Shown here: positions 22,234 to 37,000 of the stretch, one piece after another | How positions within the stretch are numbered: the first letter of the stretch is position 1 | How the letters are laid out: each line of letters starts with the position of its first letter | Assembly (NCBI GenBank): GCA_008828725.1 | Contig: MEHQ01000728.1 | Span: forward strand, 67,833 to 131,832 | Reading direction: 5' to 3' | DNA from: Saccharina japonica | Lineage: Eukaryota > Sar > Phaeophyceae > Laminariales > Laminariaceae | Length of the DNA stretch: 64,000 nt | Program-made: the position numbers and the translations under genes | The notes under the pieces: model-generated | Told to the model about the DNA's origin: nothing | Database searches by the model: none | Seen by the model: the letters and a program-made list of their open reading frames with translations, nothing else

Positions 22234-22720
22234 GGTTAAAGTACGGTAGGATTTGCAGTAGAAAGTGGCGGTCTGTATCGGGTGTGTTTTTATATATGCT
22301 AGTTTAAGTGTGGACAATATCCAGCTCTTAAAACTAACAATAATTCCAGATTCAGGAGCAAAACAATTAGGAAGATTAAGCGAAGGAAATCTGGGGTTTG
22401 TTGATAGGTTTTGAATCGTTGGCATGATTGAAAGAGGGGATGGGAAAGGTTTATCAAGTCGATATCACGGGTGGTGCAGTTGGTTGAACTGGAGGGACAG
22501 AGGTCGGGAAAGTTTGGGACAGTACGGAAGAAGACCATCTAGTACGGGGCTCTACTCGTAGTGTTGGTGAGAAGGGGTCTGGCACTGGGTGGAAGGTCGG
22601 CGAGTTGAACGAAGAACCCGCCCACCCTTCCCTGGAGAGTTAAAGTACGGTAGGGTTTGCAGTAGAAAGTGGCAGTCTATTTTGGGTACGTTTTTATATA
22701 TGCTAGTTGAAGTATGAGTA
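22234..22720. repeat. Pair of about 80-bp direct repeats downstream of the DIRS-like relic
   Basis: GTTAAAGTACGGTAGG(A/G)TT, TGCAGTAGAAAGTGGC and TTTTTATATATGCTAGTT occur at 22234-22310 and 22638-22712. They are separated by about 320 bp of non-coding sequence. The position just after the recombinase fits half of the split direct repeats (A1-ORFs-B1-A2-B2) known from PAT/Ngaro members of the DIRS order, but no matching A1 copy is visible upstream. Confidence 0.55.
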
Positions 22721-23084
22721 CGGACTCAGGTTCAGCTTGAGTATGTGGTGCTTTCGTTTCTTCTCTGTGTAGCGTCGAGGAGATGCCAGGTTGTCGGAGC
22801 ATCCAGGCTTGACGACAAGCTGGATGAACGATACGAAGAGTGTGGCAAAGGGGGACTGCCCTTGCCGCGCATTCAAGGATATTGGTGGGTGTCGTCAGTC
22901 ATTACTTGTGCACGGGACAACATATGGGCTGACGTACACGGCAAGCAGTCTTGGAATACGAACGACCACAGCAGTAGTACAATAAGGTTCAGATATCTAT
23001 GATATGACCTCGACGAATGGTGAAACCGACGCAGGGCATATCCACTATACATGCGACGGTTGGGCCGAGAGCCTGGCACCCACA
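22713..23084. repeat. Dispersed 370-bp repeat, intact copy
   Basis: Begins TATGAGTACGGACTCAGGTT and ends GAGAGCCTGGCACCCACA. It matches 27252-28024 closely except for the 374-bp insertion in that copy. No terminal inverted repeats, target duplication or protein seen. Probably a mobile-element fragment. Confidence 0.75.
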
Positions 23085-23924
23085 TCGCCCCCCAATGTTT
23101 GAAAGTGTAATACTGGAGAACCCATCACACTTTTCGAACGCTTGGAAGGGACATAAGCTTTCCGGCTTTCTACCATTCACAGGAATTGTACAATAGTAGT
23201 TGATGTATAGCCTTGGCACTTGTTCCTCTGGTCATGTCATCCCTTGCGTAGTAAAAACCACGGGCTTGTGTGATCATGAGTTTATTTTCGAGTGTTTCGG
23301 TCATATACTACGAGTTGTCAACTACTAATGGGATATACGCTTGTCCTTCACATGCACAACTAATGTTGCAGCTCTACGGGCACCTGAGAGTCGCCGTAGG
23401 GCGAGGGTATTCTGAGATGTATGTCGACTGACCTGACCAATGGCGTACGGAGGGTGCATCGTGTAAGACAGCGAATCAAGCCGTAGGATGGCTCGCTGCC
23501 GTATCGATGTAGGTATACAATGGAAGGTCCCCGGCGAGGGAAGCCATTGTCAGGGCGATGTAAACCCCATATCGTCACGTGTGGTCGATATGGGCTATCT
23601 GGGTCTTCCGCCTGGTGTTTACTAACCACCACCCAAATAACGAAATTAACCAGTCAAACCACCCAGTGTCCACCGCCGTGTCCACACCAGTGTCCATACC
23701 GTGCATGAGCATCGCCCATATCTTGCCTGTACATTAACCCCACGTCGCCTGTGCTGTGGACTACATCCCGTAGCTCCGCGGTATCGGACAAGCTCGAGGA
23801 CATCTCCTGTCGGGACTCTCTTACGAACTACAACAGCTGTCTACCCAAGGTGAGACCGTTCCGGATAGAGGCCAGAGGGAGACAAGCTGTAACACTAGCT
23901 GCATGATGCAGGGTTCACAAACAT
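23085..23924. other. No assignable gene
   Basis: No recognised repeat, RNA or protein. Open frames are short and lack domain-like sequence. Confidence 0.4.
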
Positions 23925-24335
23925 AACGAAAACGAAACCTTTTATAACGAACAACGGTGTATGAAACCTTCCATAACGAACAATGATATACGAAACCTTG
24001 TTATAGTTATAGTTTCTTATCGATGGTACACGGAACCTTTCTAAGATTGACGATGGTATACGAAACCTTTTATACTGAACGATGGTACGGATATGCGAAA
24101 CCATGTAAAAAACATTGGTTTACGAAACCTTTTATACCAACGGTGGTATCCGGAACCTTGTATACATATCGATGTTTTACGAAACCTGTTATACTAACTT
24201 TGGTTAACGGAACCTAGCATAAAAACGATAGTTTACCAAACCTGTTATACTACATTTGGTATACGGAACCTTGTATAAAAACGATGGTTTACGAAGCCTT
24301 TAATACTACCTTGTTGTATAAAAACGATGGTACCT
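23925..24335. repeat. Degenerate tandem repeat of ACGAAACCTTTTATA...GATGGTATA
   Basis: About 12 units of 27-34 bp with the consensus TATACGAAACCTTTTATAC plus AACGATGGT. The motif (C/A)(A/G)GAACCT or ACGAAACCT recurs in each. Non-coding. Confidence 0.8.
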
Positions 24336-26185
24336 TTGGCAACGCTCACTGCGTATATTATCACTATACAGTGCGCGTGGAACGGTTGCTTGCAAGGCTT
24401 TTGGAACACACTTACGTAGTGATAACATGAATGTGCAGACGGACGGTTTTGCCAGGAAATTGTGCATGCAGAATATGCAACTAAATGAACACGGTTGTTC
24501 GCTGGAAATACCGGGTATCCAAATTATTATCGAGTAAGTTTGCATGACTTGACGATGGTGTGGTTTTAACGACAACGGTACAGCATAACGGGCTGTATTT
24601 GCATGGTTAGCGATAACATTGGCATGTCTCCAAATTCGAAAAAGACATCATCGACTACTATGACCACGATTCAATCAATCAAGCTGAACGGATACGACGA
24701 ATATATCAAGTTGGTAGTATACGAACCGTCTTTACATATTGTTATTGCACGGCCAAGGAACGGGTTGGCGTGCTTATATTCCACAAGTGTGTGTACTCGT
24801 AACCACTTATGGGTTTTGATGTCTGATTTCGAGTATTTTGGTTTGTCACAAAAATCCGGATATTTTTTTGCCTAAATCGAATATAATTTCTCCAAACCAA
24901 ATTTCCAGCTGACCGTTGGATAAGTAATAAAAAACGTATCAATTTCGTCTCCCCGAATTCAGAAAATACCTAATTAACTCTAATTTTAGTATTGAATACC
25001 AGCATGAAATATCGAAATATCGAGAGATGGGCTTCCGAAGACAGAGCATCGCAGGAACCGTATCATATCATATCATATCATATCATATCATATGTATAGT
25101 TATGTTTGTGAAATTTTCGTACTTTCCACAACTTTTCTCTTCGTACGGGCGCTTTTCGGCAAAAGGCTATAAGTATCCCGACACGGGAGGCCCGGCTGGA
25201 TACATTGATCGAGGTTTGAGCTCGATCCGAGCACTGTAGCTTGCGTGGCGGGCGCTCAAAGATTTTTTTCCCGCGGGAGTGGATAAGGCGATTCCCCGGT
25301 TTCTCTGGATGATATCTTATTTTGTACGTACGTGCCAGTAAATAATAATATTCTGTTTTGTTTTGTTTTTTCCCTACTTTTTGCCCCTTATTTCCACGAG
25401 CTCATCATCATGAGCACACAGGAGAGCCCACTGACATACCATTATACCATAGGTCGACAACAGAACATGCAGAGATCACAACGTTACAACTCTGCATAAG
25501 CACCAGCAGGTAACACTGTGCGTGTGTGACACGCCCATTTGCGCTGTATTGCTGTGGCTAGCTGTGTCTATCGGAGTAACCTGCGGTCTAGAATCCACAC
25601 CATCTATCTACGTACCTTTTTCTGTGCTGCTGCTGTGTGTGACAGACCCGCGCTCACTATGACCGGAAATGTAACGACCGCTTTGAATACATAGGAGTAC
25701 CTCAACTGTCCTTATATTTTTCGTTTTTTGTGTTTGTTTCCCGAAACTCACTCCAGAAATCCGTGATACATCAAGCACCATGCAACGGATACGAACAACG
25801 CCACAGCCCCGGCTGGAAGCACAAGCAGCAGACGTGCCTGTGGCGGGTCCACCGTATACAGCTGTGGCTATTGAGTATAGTGGTTGCTTTATGCAGGCTT
25901 GCATCCGTCATCAGGCCCATTACCACTTGAACTGTTGGACTGCTGTTTGTTTGCTGCAAATTACTCGTAATGTGCCCAAGTGCATATTTTTGGAAAATCC
26001 GGTTTCCACCGTGGTCTGCCGTGGTCGGTAGATGTAAAATAAGGGTCCCACAATGATGTCAGGTCAAGCAAGGCAAACTTACGCTGTCAAGCGTATAGGG
26101 CCGAGTGTTTAACAATAAAACCTAGTAGAATGGTGTCAGCCCAGGTAGGTGCTGTCTGTCAAAGTTCAAGGTGCTGTGTCGTGAC
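24336..26185. other. No assignable gene; small (CATAT)n tract
   Basis: Contains a CATAT pentamer run at about 25063-25092. Open frames in the 24600-24875 and 25730-26031 stretches show no recognisable domain. Confidence 0.4.
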
Positions 26186-26194
26186 ATCTTTGTT

Positions 26195-26360
26195 TCGAGG
26201 ACGGTGAATAGGAGAGGGCAGAGAGGAGGGAAGGGTGATAGGGATGGGGCGGAGGGAGGGACGGAGAGAGGGAGGGACGGAAGGCGGGAGAGGGAGAGCG
26301 CGAGCGAGGGAGGGTGGGAAGGAGGGAGGGAGGGAGGGAGCGAGAAAGCGAGACTGGGAC
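26195..26360. repeat. GGGA-rich simple sequence
   Basis: Degenerate GGGAGGGA/GGGACGGA purine run on the plus strand. Open frames on both strands here are low-complexity by-products. Confidence 0.85.
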
Positions 26361-26678
26361 GGAGGGAAAAGCCTTCGCCACCTGATCACTCCCAGCACAG
26401 ATAAATGCGTGACGCTGCCCAAACATGAATTTCATTAATCCGATTCCACTTGAAATTGGACACTGGCCTCGGGCTGCTGCGCGACACCCGACTGCTGCTG
26501 CTCGGCTCGCGGATGCTGGCAGCCAACCCTGACTACTTCACACACAGGGCACCCCATTAGGTATGGTTTGAACCATGACGATCGCCTCCTCGAGGGCTGC
26601 CGACCTGTTGCGTGCGGTACGGGTGTAGGAGTTTTGAAATAAATTCGGCCGTGGGGTACCCCAGACTGATTCTCATCG

Positions 26679-26738
<60 letters not shown>
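26679..26738. repeat. (GACA)15 microsatellite
   Basis: Uninterrupted GACA tetramers over 60 bp. Confidence 0.95.
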
Positions 26739-26743
<5 letters not shown>

Positions 26744-27388
26744 CTTTTTTGAATCCGTTCCAGAGACCACAAATTACACTTGTGGAAATACAGTAGGGTA
26801 ACGAACTATATAAATATTTTCTGTCAGTCATTCACGGTTGACTGTTGACTGTTGACAGAACCAACAACATGTACCATTATTTTGATAGTATACGAACGAT
26901 CTTTACACAGTAACGGACTGAATGAAATACTTTCTGCCAGTCATCAGCGAGTGACTATTGGAGGACTGTTCACAGAATACACACAATGAACCAGTAGAAC
27001 AAGTGGAAGGCATTAATGTGCCCAATCAGGATATTTAACTTCGGAGTATGCAGTTCACGCGCACGACTGCCTCTCGCTATAGTTCTTATCCAATGGAACG
27101 ATCCGATACCAGGGAATGCACCATCAATGTATTCAGGAATCCCCACAGCCTCTCACACAGAACATCGATGTCCATTCATTGATCGATTATAACTGTGCCA
27201 AATATATACTTCAAGTATATGCACACTGCACGCTCCTGCCGTCGACGCCAATATGAGTACGGACTCAAGTTCGGCTTGAGTCTGTGGCACTTTCCTTTCT
27301 TGTCTGAGCAGCGTCGAGGAGACGCCAGGTTGTTGAAGAATCCAGGCTTGACGACAAGCTGGATGAACGATACGAAGAGTGTGTCAAA

Positions 27389-27762
27389 GAGTCCCTTATA
27401 CAATTCGTTAGCTCGGATCTTCCTAGGGGCGGTCTGTTCACTTCTCGCATTGCTTTGCGAGCTAGGAAGCACTTCCTGGTGGGATCAAGGTACGGGCGTA
27501 GACCCAGCCCAACCCCCAACCCTAACCCTAACCCTAACCCTAACCCTAACCCTAACTCCAACCCTAACCCAAACCGGACCCAAAACGGACCAGAAACGGG
27601 CGAGAAACGCGGCTGCGCCGCGTCTGCATTTACGAGTAGCGAGAAAATTGCGAGAACATTCCGAGCGCGGACCACAAAAACGATATGCGGACCACATGTC
27701 CACAATTTTTAAGACAGAATCATGCCTTGAAGATCCGAGCTAACGGATTGTATGATGTACTC
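27389..27762. mobile_element. 374-bp TIR element with 8-bp target duplication, carrying telomeric repeats
   Basis: The left terminus is GAGTCCCTTATACAATTCGT and the reverse complement of the right terminus is GAGTACATCATACAATCCGT. Both continue into TAGCTCGGATCTTC, giving 34-bp inverted repeats with about 30 matches. GTGTCAAA flanks both sides (27381-27388 and 27763-27770), and the closely similar empty site is visible in the intact repeat at about 22845. An 8-bp duplication with short inverted repeats fits hAT or Merlin type non-autonomous elements. No transposase is present. The interior includes a (CCCTAA)n tract. Confidence 0.85.
27511..27575. repeat. Interstitial telomere-like (CCCTAA)n tract
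   Basis: About seven perfect CCCTAA units at 27520-27560 with degenerate flanking units (CCCCAA, CCCAAA, CTCCAAC). It sits wholly inside the 374-bp element, so it arrived with it rather than by an end fusion. A weaker TTAGGG cluster is at 31430-31457. Confidence 0.9.
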
Positions 27763-28024
27763 GTGTCAAACTGCAAAGGGGGACTGCCCTTGCCGCGCAT
27801 TCAAGGATCTTGGTGGGTGTCGTCAGTCATTACTTGTGCACGGGACAATGTGTGGGGCTGACGAACACGGCAAGTAGTCTTCTTGGAATACGAACGACCA
27901 CAGCAGCAGCAGTAGTACAATAAGATAGATACATATATATGTATATGACCTCGACAAATGGCGAAATCGAAGCAGGGCATATCCATGCGACGGTTGGACC
28001 GAGAGCCTAGTACTAGCACCCACA

Positions 28025-30161
<2,137 letters not shown>

Positions 30162-30220
30162 ATGGTCAACTCTTGGGGTATGGGATCCGTGCTGGCGCTG
30201 GGCGCCTTGTCTACTGCCAG
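30162..30220 (+). CDS. Gene B exon 1: start codon and signal peptide
   Basis: ATG is followed by 19 codons with a hydrophobic core (SVLALGALSTA), ending at GCCAG|GTCAGT in phase 2. The next exon starts with a single base after CATAATAG at 32428, restoring AGG and reading straight into AACDALDNYL. The phase fit and the signal-peptide character support this distant first exon, 2.2 kb upstream. Confidence 0.65.
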
Positions 30221-33200
30221 GTCAGTCAGTCTGTATTACCACTCTGACGCACGCTGCAGTAGTAGTCCTAGTAGTAGTAGTAGCAGCAGCAGCAGCAGCA
30301 GCAGTAGTAGCAGTAGTATGCAGGTAGGGGCACGTTTTTTTACCCAACTTTTTTTCTGACAGACGAGGCTCAGTACCCACAAATCGCCGAAATAGAATGC
30401 TACTGCTGCTGTATGTTTTGGTGTGCAGCATTATTAATACCCACGTATCGCCGGAATAATACTGTTTGTTTGTTGTTCCGTTCGTTTGTGTTTCACGACA
30501 CAACTACAACTGCAACGACACAGCAGCAGTAGAGTAGCAGCATAGTACGAGAGCACGCCATGTGGGATTGTGCCCATCGATCGGGTTGCACTTCTTTTAT
30601 GTTTTTTTGTCGGGGGTCAGTTTTTTTTGTGGTGAGGTCCGTACGTATATAATAGAGCTCAAGTAAGAAGGAGCTATCTCTTACCTGGTATTGTTTTAGC
30701 TTGGATCCTCTAAGAAAGCCGACAACCCACAGCAAAGAGAAGCATATACTACTACAGTACTACTACTACTATTGCTGCTGTGCCAGGTACGTACTGCCGT
30801 GCCAGGTAGTATTCTCTTTGCTGTTGTTGTATGTCGTGTTGCACGGAGGTGGAAATTAATTACTGTAATTAATACCCTGGTACACTTTTTTTTATTTAAT
30901 TCATACAAGGTACTGACCTACGACTAAGTAACTCAAATAATTTGTTTGTATGTCGTCCAGTGTCGTATCCCCCCCCCCCCAAATCACACTCACTCGTATA
31001 TATACAGCAGTAGTAGTAGCTAACAAAAAAAGGAACCGGTACAACAAGCATTACAGAACGTTGTTCTCATACTTCTGTAGTGCTAGTCACACGCACGATA
31101 TGGAATACACACAAAACACGCGTGAACGGCTTACTATAAAACGGATTGGTAACTACTACTATTAATAGTAGGTAGGGTACCTTGAATACATCACGAATCC
31201 CACCAGTAGTGGACAAAGTATGATAGTAGATCTTCCTAAGGTAGCTATGTAGGCACTCTGGTTGGCCAAGGGTATGTTTTACGCGGCGCAATCAACTTGG
31301 AGTCTTTCCCAGCCACAGCATCCCGAGCAAACCAAGAGTCTCTTTCCAAGCTCACCATCCACGCCGGTTCGAGTCAACCTAGAGTCTTACCAAGCACAGC
31401 ATCCCAGCACTGACCACTGGCATGGGGTTCGGGTTAAGGTTAGGGTTAGGGTTCGGGTCGGAGGGTCAGCTTTAGGCGTCAACCCCACAACCCCCGTAAA
31501 TATCTACTATGATCAAGGTCTGTCCACCCCTCAATCCCACACGAAACACTGAACATAACACGTACCCTGGTACGTAAAACAAGCATTCTACGCAGCTCGC
31601 AAAGTTGAGTATCAACTGTTCAAAGGGTTGAACTCACAGTTGACGTATTTATTTTTTTTTAATTTATTTATCCCACACACCCACGGTTTATATTTTTTCA
31701 CAGATAGATATAGGCACACACACGCTCCCTGAATTTTGCAGCCAGCCTCACAGATTTTGTTCTCATCATTTACAGGATGCACATCTTGACATGAGGACAT
31801 ACAAAACCCGTAAGTTTACGCGCGATCGAAGTATCACGCTCAGCTTTTGCAAAGATAAGAGTTTCAACGAAATCCTCGATCTCTCTGACAGCTGTTTGTT
31901 ATTTTTTTTCTTCACTTTTTTATAAATAAATAACCATCGCAAACCCAAGTGCAGGTATATACGAAGGTGCTCCCTTCCTGGACATGGTGTACGAACGCAT
32001 ATTATTTACGGGGGACCATTATGATCGTATTAAATAGGACCTACAGTACAGACTAAAACCTATATATTTACCACTTTTTACTAACAATATTTGGTCCTAT
32101 TTACTAGTGGCCCTCCGTAATAGTGCACACATCAGCACGACGGCACGGCAAGAAAACAAACACTAAAATGATCCGGCGACATGGCATTTCTCGACGAAAT
32201 CATCTCGGATTCCAAACATTCTACGAGCATGTGCAAACGCGCTGCGGGCTCAGAAACCATGGTGCCAAATTAGGAGCTAAAATATATATGCTAACATGAG
32301 GGGAAAACTTCCAATCGAATGGAAATCTGTTTTATGGCTGGACTAGCCTGCGACCACTCTCTGTGTGCTGACTTGTTCTGTGCTCCTCCTGCTCCTCCTG
32401 TGTGTTCTCTGCTCTACCATCATAATAGGGCGGCCTGCGACGCCCTGGACAATTACCTGGACGTCCCTTCGCCCTTGACCGGAGACACCACCATCACCTT
32501 GAGCGTGGGAGTCATCGAGTGCGAGCACCTGGACGTAGACGCGAACACGATGGAAGCGGAGCAGGTCGTCATCGAAGGCGGGACTCTCACCATCAAAAGC
32601 GACGACGCCGTGCAGTAAGAATACGATTAATAGTGGTCTTTTGTTGCTTACGTGTAATACCTCTATCATACCGGTATGCACTAGCGGTACGGCCACGGCC
32701 CCGCCCGTGACGCCAGTCATATACATATATATATGCACACCACAACAACAGAAGCAGCAGCAGCAGCAGCAGCAGCAGCAGAGGGTACAACAACATCAGT
32801 ACCACAGCACCAACGCTTCACAATTTGGCCCTTTGTGACACCCGCGGTGAATTTTTTGTGTGCATCCATGTACTATACGTATGTATGTGTGTGCAGTTTT
32901 CACCGGGAGGAGGAGTACATGCGACTGCATCCACTTTCCACCAGGGGAGCACGTTTTTTTTGTTTTTTTTAACTTCATCCTCCTTTCCGAGAGCGTAGAC
33001 AGGCGGGGGCGGGGGGGACACTGAAACCAAGTATATATATACAACTAAAAAAATGAAAAAAAAACGTAATTTTCTCGATTCGTACAGAAAATCCCAAGGG
33101 TCCGATTTGTTCTTCAATTTGGCCTTTTTAGGAGTGAGTGAGTGAGTGAGTGAGTGAGGCGACAAGGATTCCGATCCGCGTGCTCTCCTGTTATAACAAA

Positions 33201-33953
33201 TATCACACAATTTTAAAAACAAAAACGTCGTCGAACCTCATCCTGTCACACAACAGCAGTATACAATAGGGACGCTTTTGGTGATGGTGATGCTCCCCTT
33301 TTTCAACTTGCGACACCACCGGGATCTCAAGCCAACCACACATACATCCTGAAGGGGAATCTTGTACCAGGTATACATTGTGTATGCATAGTGTATTCGT
33401 TTGGAATAACAGGTGAAAACGTCAGGAACTACATGTTGCAAAACACTACTCCTGTGTAGTAATACTTACACCTCTGGTAGAAAATATTCAACGATGTAGA
33501 CTGCAGTTTATTTAGTACATTGGCGCCACGCACGTTTATATTGACAACTACTTGTAGATAGTGCGGGGTGTATTATCCAGTAGTTTAAGAGTAAACACAG
33601 CCATGCTTGAATCTTGAATAGGAGAAGGCAATCTGCACACACACCTTACACAACAGCCGTAGAGTATAATAGTAACTCATCACAGTCAGGTTCAAAAACG
33701 TGTGCATACAGATTTCATTTTTGAGATGATTTCCGCCGGGTGGAGTGTGGTGGCATAACGCAAAATGTGCGACAATGAAAGAAGGAATCAGTGCATTCCA
33801 AAGCACTGCTACGTACTGTGAAACGGTAATCGCTGTGATATCGTCCTACTACTCCTCCTGTACATTGCGACGAAACAGACCACATTCCTGTGGCGATTAG
33901 CGACAGCAGTAGTAGTAGCGGTAGCAGTAGTAGTGGTAGTAGTGGTAGTAGTG

Positions 33954-34043
<90 letters not shown>

Positions 34044-37000
34044 ATAGTAGTAGTATTACGGTGGACCATAGTTAATAGGACCAATTTTTTTTAGTGAAAA
34101 TAGGTATATAAATATATCGGTTTTTGTGTGGACCGTAGGTCCTATTTACTATTATATAGTAGGTCCTATTTACTACGGTCCCCCGTAATAGTAGTAGTAG
34201 TAGTAGTAGTAGTAGGAGCAGTGGATGTGCGGTACACAGTGACAACCAACATGCTGTGTCGTAGACGAGGAACTCCGGATATAACGTCGGGCACCCCAAA
34301 ACCGGCGAATCAGGGCAAAACAGGTCACGCGTGGTCGGGATCTACTTTTTCTCTTCGTGAGGTCTTGTTGTTCGCATTGCTTCGTTCGAGCTGAGGCACA
34401 TCCGAGTTCCTCGTACACTCTACCATTCCTCGTTTAATTATCCTCTCTTTGGACGCCTCCGCTATTCAACACAACTCGCCTTGAAGCGCCATTTCTTTCG
34501 TACACTTTCCGGAGCTGAAGCCCACGCAGCAAACAGCGTGGACGGTCCCCGACGGAAATCGATGTAGTATGTGTCGCGGATGCAGGGAACCCTCTCAAAT
34601 CACAGAACCTATATACAGCAGGTGTATATCGCTCTCTTTTGTGGTTTCAGGTTCTTGATGCCCTGCTTTTCGACTGCCTTATTCCTAGGATTTGGGCACA
34701 TTTTACTGGAGTAGTGCTGGAGTCGTGCGTAGGCCGGTGCTATTTATGGATGTTGTACGAAGCTTAGCGGCTTGCTATACGTCTGGCCCTTTGTCTGTGT
34801 TGTCTCGTCTTCCATTTTCGCGCTCTACCAAATAGTGGGTCTCGGAGGTGGAAACTATAACTACACTAGTGTCTTGAATTGGTTTGAATTACAGTTTTTG
34901 AATAGTACTACTACAGTACGTATCTTCTAACAATGTATTACTAATACCTAGGACTGGGCACTGGCGGACTCAGTCAGTGGCGATTATACTATCGTCAAAA
35001 TCAATCAGTATACTGGATTGCAGCAGGATACTGTCTCTCCTCTCTCATCTCCCCTCCCGAAACGCATTTGGTGGGTTTAAGTACTATGCTATGGCGTGTT
35101 TCTTGAACGTACGTAAGATATTACCTTCTGGCGAATATACTGACCGGGTTAACCAGTAGGTTACTACTGCCAGTACATACTGTGCCAGTACCCAGCCCTA
35201 CTAATACCATTTCACCACATTCATTGTTTCGTATCGTGTCCTGACCAAACTAACTGACTTAATCACACTCGTAACTCAAGTAATTATGTTATCAACTGCA
35301 TCCACCCATACCCTACATATGATACTACCGCTGTAGTCTGGGTTCACCATTTTCGGCTTCAATTGCACCTACAAAAATCACCTACAAAAATGCCCCAACT
35401 GAATCCGTTTCTGGTAAAATACTGAAGTACAGCCACAGGGCCGTCGGGACCGGGTGACCGATACGAGGGTGGGTGTAGCGAGGTACCAGTATACATTACT
35501 CGTAGACCCTCAGTGTGGTATGGTATGAACGACTGTGTGTTCGTCCAGGAGGGACACACTTTGTACGATTAAAAAGTGTTCGGAACCGACAGTCGAGGCA
35601 CCGTGGTAGGTATACAGCACCACCGCAATTCCAAATAAACGAGGACAGAGTTTGTGATGATCACAATTTGCTTGTTGTTTGCATTTGCCCGCCTCTGGTC
35701 TTCCCGTCGGCGACATTTAGAAACAACCACATCATGATGAAACATCAATCGAAATTATGTTTGTCGTATCCTCAGGTTTATCAACGTGGCCTTCTTCATT
35801 ATGCCTGGGGCCGCCCTCGTGTTCGACATGCCGGAAACCTTATTCGGGCCTAACGAGGTGAGCCGCGGTCTATTCACCAGTCCCAACCTAAGGTAGCCTG
35901 TGATAGTCGGGTTCCGATATGAAGAGTTGACCAGGCAGTTGACTAAAGCGGGCAATGATTACTCTTGTGTTTGTTATTGTAACTCTATCGAACGGCTCGG
36001 TCGATGCTGCTATTAATACTACGGAGGCTACAGTTTTCCCCGTCCAGATAAAACTCATACATCCAGCATCCCAAGCACAATCTACGACGGTGGAAGCTTT
36101 GTTTTCTGTTTTGGTTGTACAGCAGTATGTCGGTATTGCACGCCACAAAGCCGTGTCACTGGTGTGTGTCACGTTGAACCATCGCCCGAGATCGTCGTGC
36201 ACTCTCGCGTGCTGCGGAAATCCCCCCCATATCGCCAGGAACGCGTGCAGGCTTACCGTCTCTTACCACCTACCGCCGTTCCGTTCTGTTGTCGTGTCGA
36301 TTTAGAGGTCGTCTTTTGACTTCCCTCGGGGCTCGCTGCTCAAGATAAGCGAGGGAACCAGCCTTACGTTCAACGGGGACCTCACAATCCAGGAGGTCAG
36401 CAACGTAAACATCGTTGTTGAGAACTACGGGGACCTAGAGTGAGTGTTTTCGGTAGGTCACTCCTCATGCCGCCGTCCGCCTTATCCCATGTCGAGACAC
36501 AGTAGGGCAGGCGAACATTGTGAACGTTGGTAAGGATACAAGCTACTTATGAGCTGAGAAAACCCGCTGAAACTATTTATTTTCGGGGGGGGGTTCTGCG
36601 CACGTCGTGAGTCCACCCATACATATCGTTGGCATATATACATGTGTACAGGTAGGCAGCGCTACCGTATAAGGCATCGTGTTTCAAGAGCGCTGCAAAG
36701 GGCGTGTCCATACATACCTAGGATCCGCCCATGTGCAGCGCAAGCCATCAACTCTCTGGGCTACTGTTTTCATCAGTCACGGTGTTGTGTGGGTAGATGG
36801 CAGACTTACAACACACACATCTCGCAGTGCGTCGGCGCGCATGCTACACCCGAGAAAAGGCTCCACGTGCCATAGCCGGTTGTTCAGCGCACCGCATGGA
36901 TCTCTATTATACGGTATTCCGCGAAGGGACAAACTCAATGTGAATCTCTATACGGCCTGCGGGTCTGGTAATAACGGTGGCCTGTGACTATGATGACGGC

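Larger units (their letters stand above)
27252..28024. repeat. Dispersed repeat, second copy, split by an insertion
   Basis: Same start and end as 22713-23084. It is interrupted between the GATACGAAGAGTGTG and CAAAGGGGGACTGCC blocks by a 374-bp element and its duplicated target. Confidence 0.8.

Noticed and set aside
27511-27575. Chromosome end or ancient telomere fusion
   Set aside because: The tract is short, one-directional and enclosed in a transposon with its own target duplication.
33900-34084. Poly-Ser / poly-Thr frames
   Set aside because: Readings of the (AGT)n microsatellite on both strands.
35955-36305. 116-codon plus frame with a hydrophobic start
   Set aside because: It lies in a gene B intron, ends at the exon 4 acceptor region and has no domain. 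Treated as chance.
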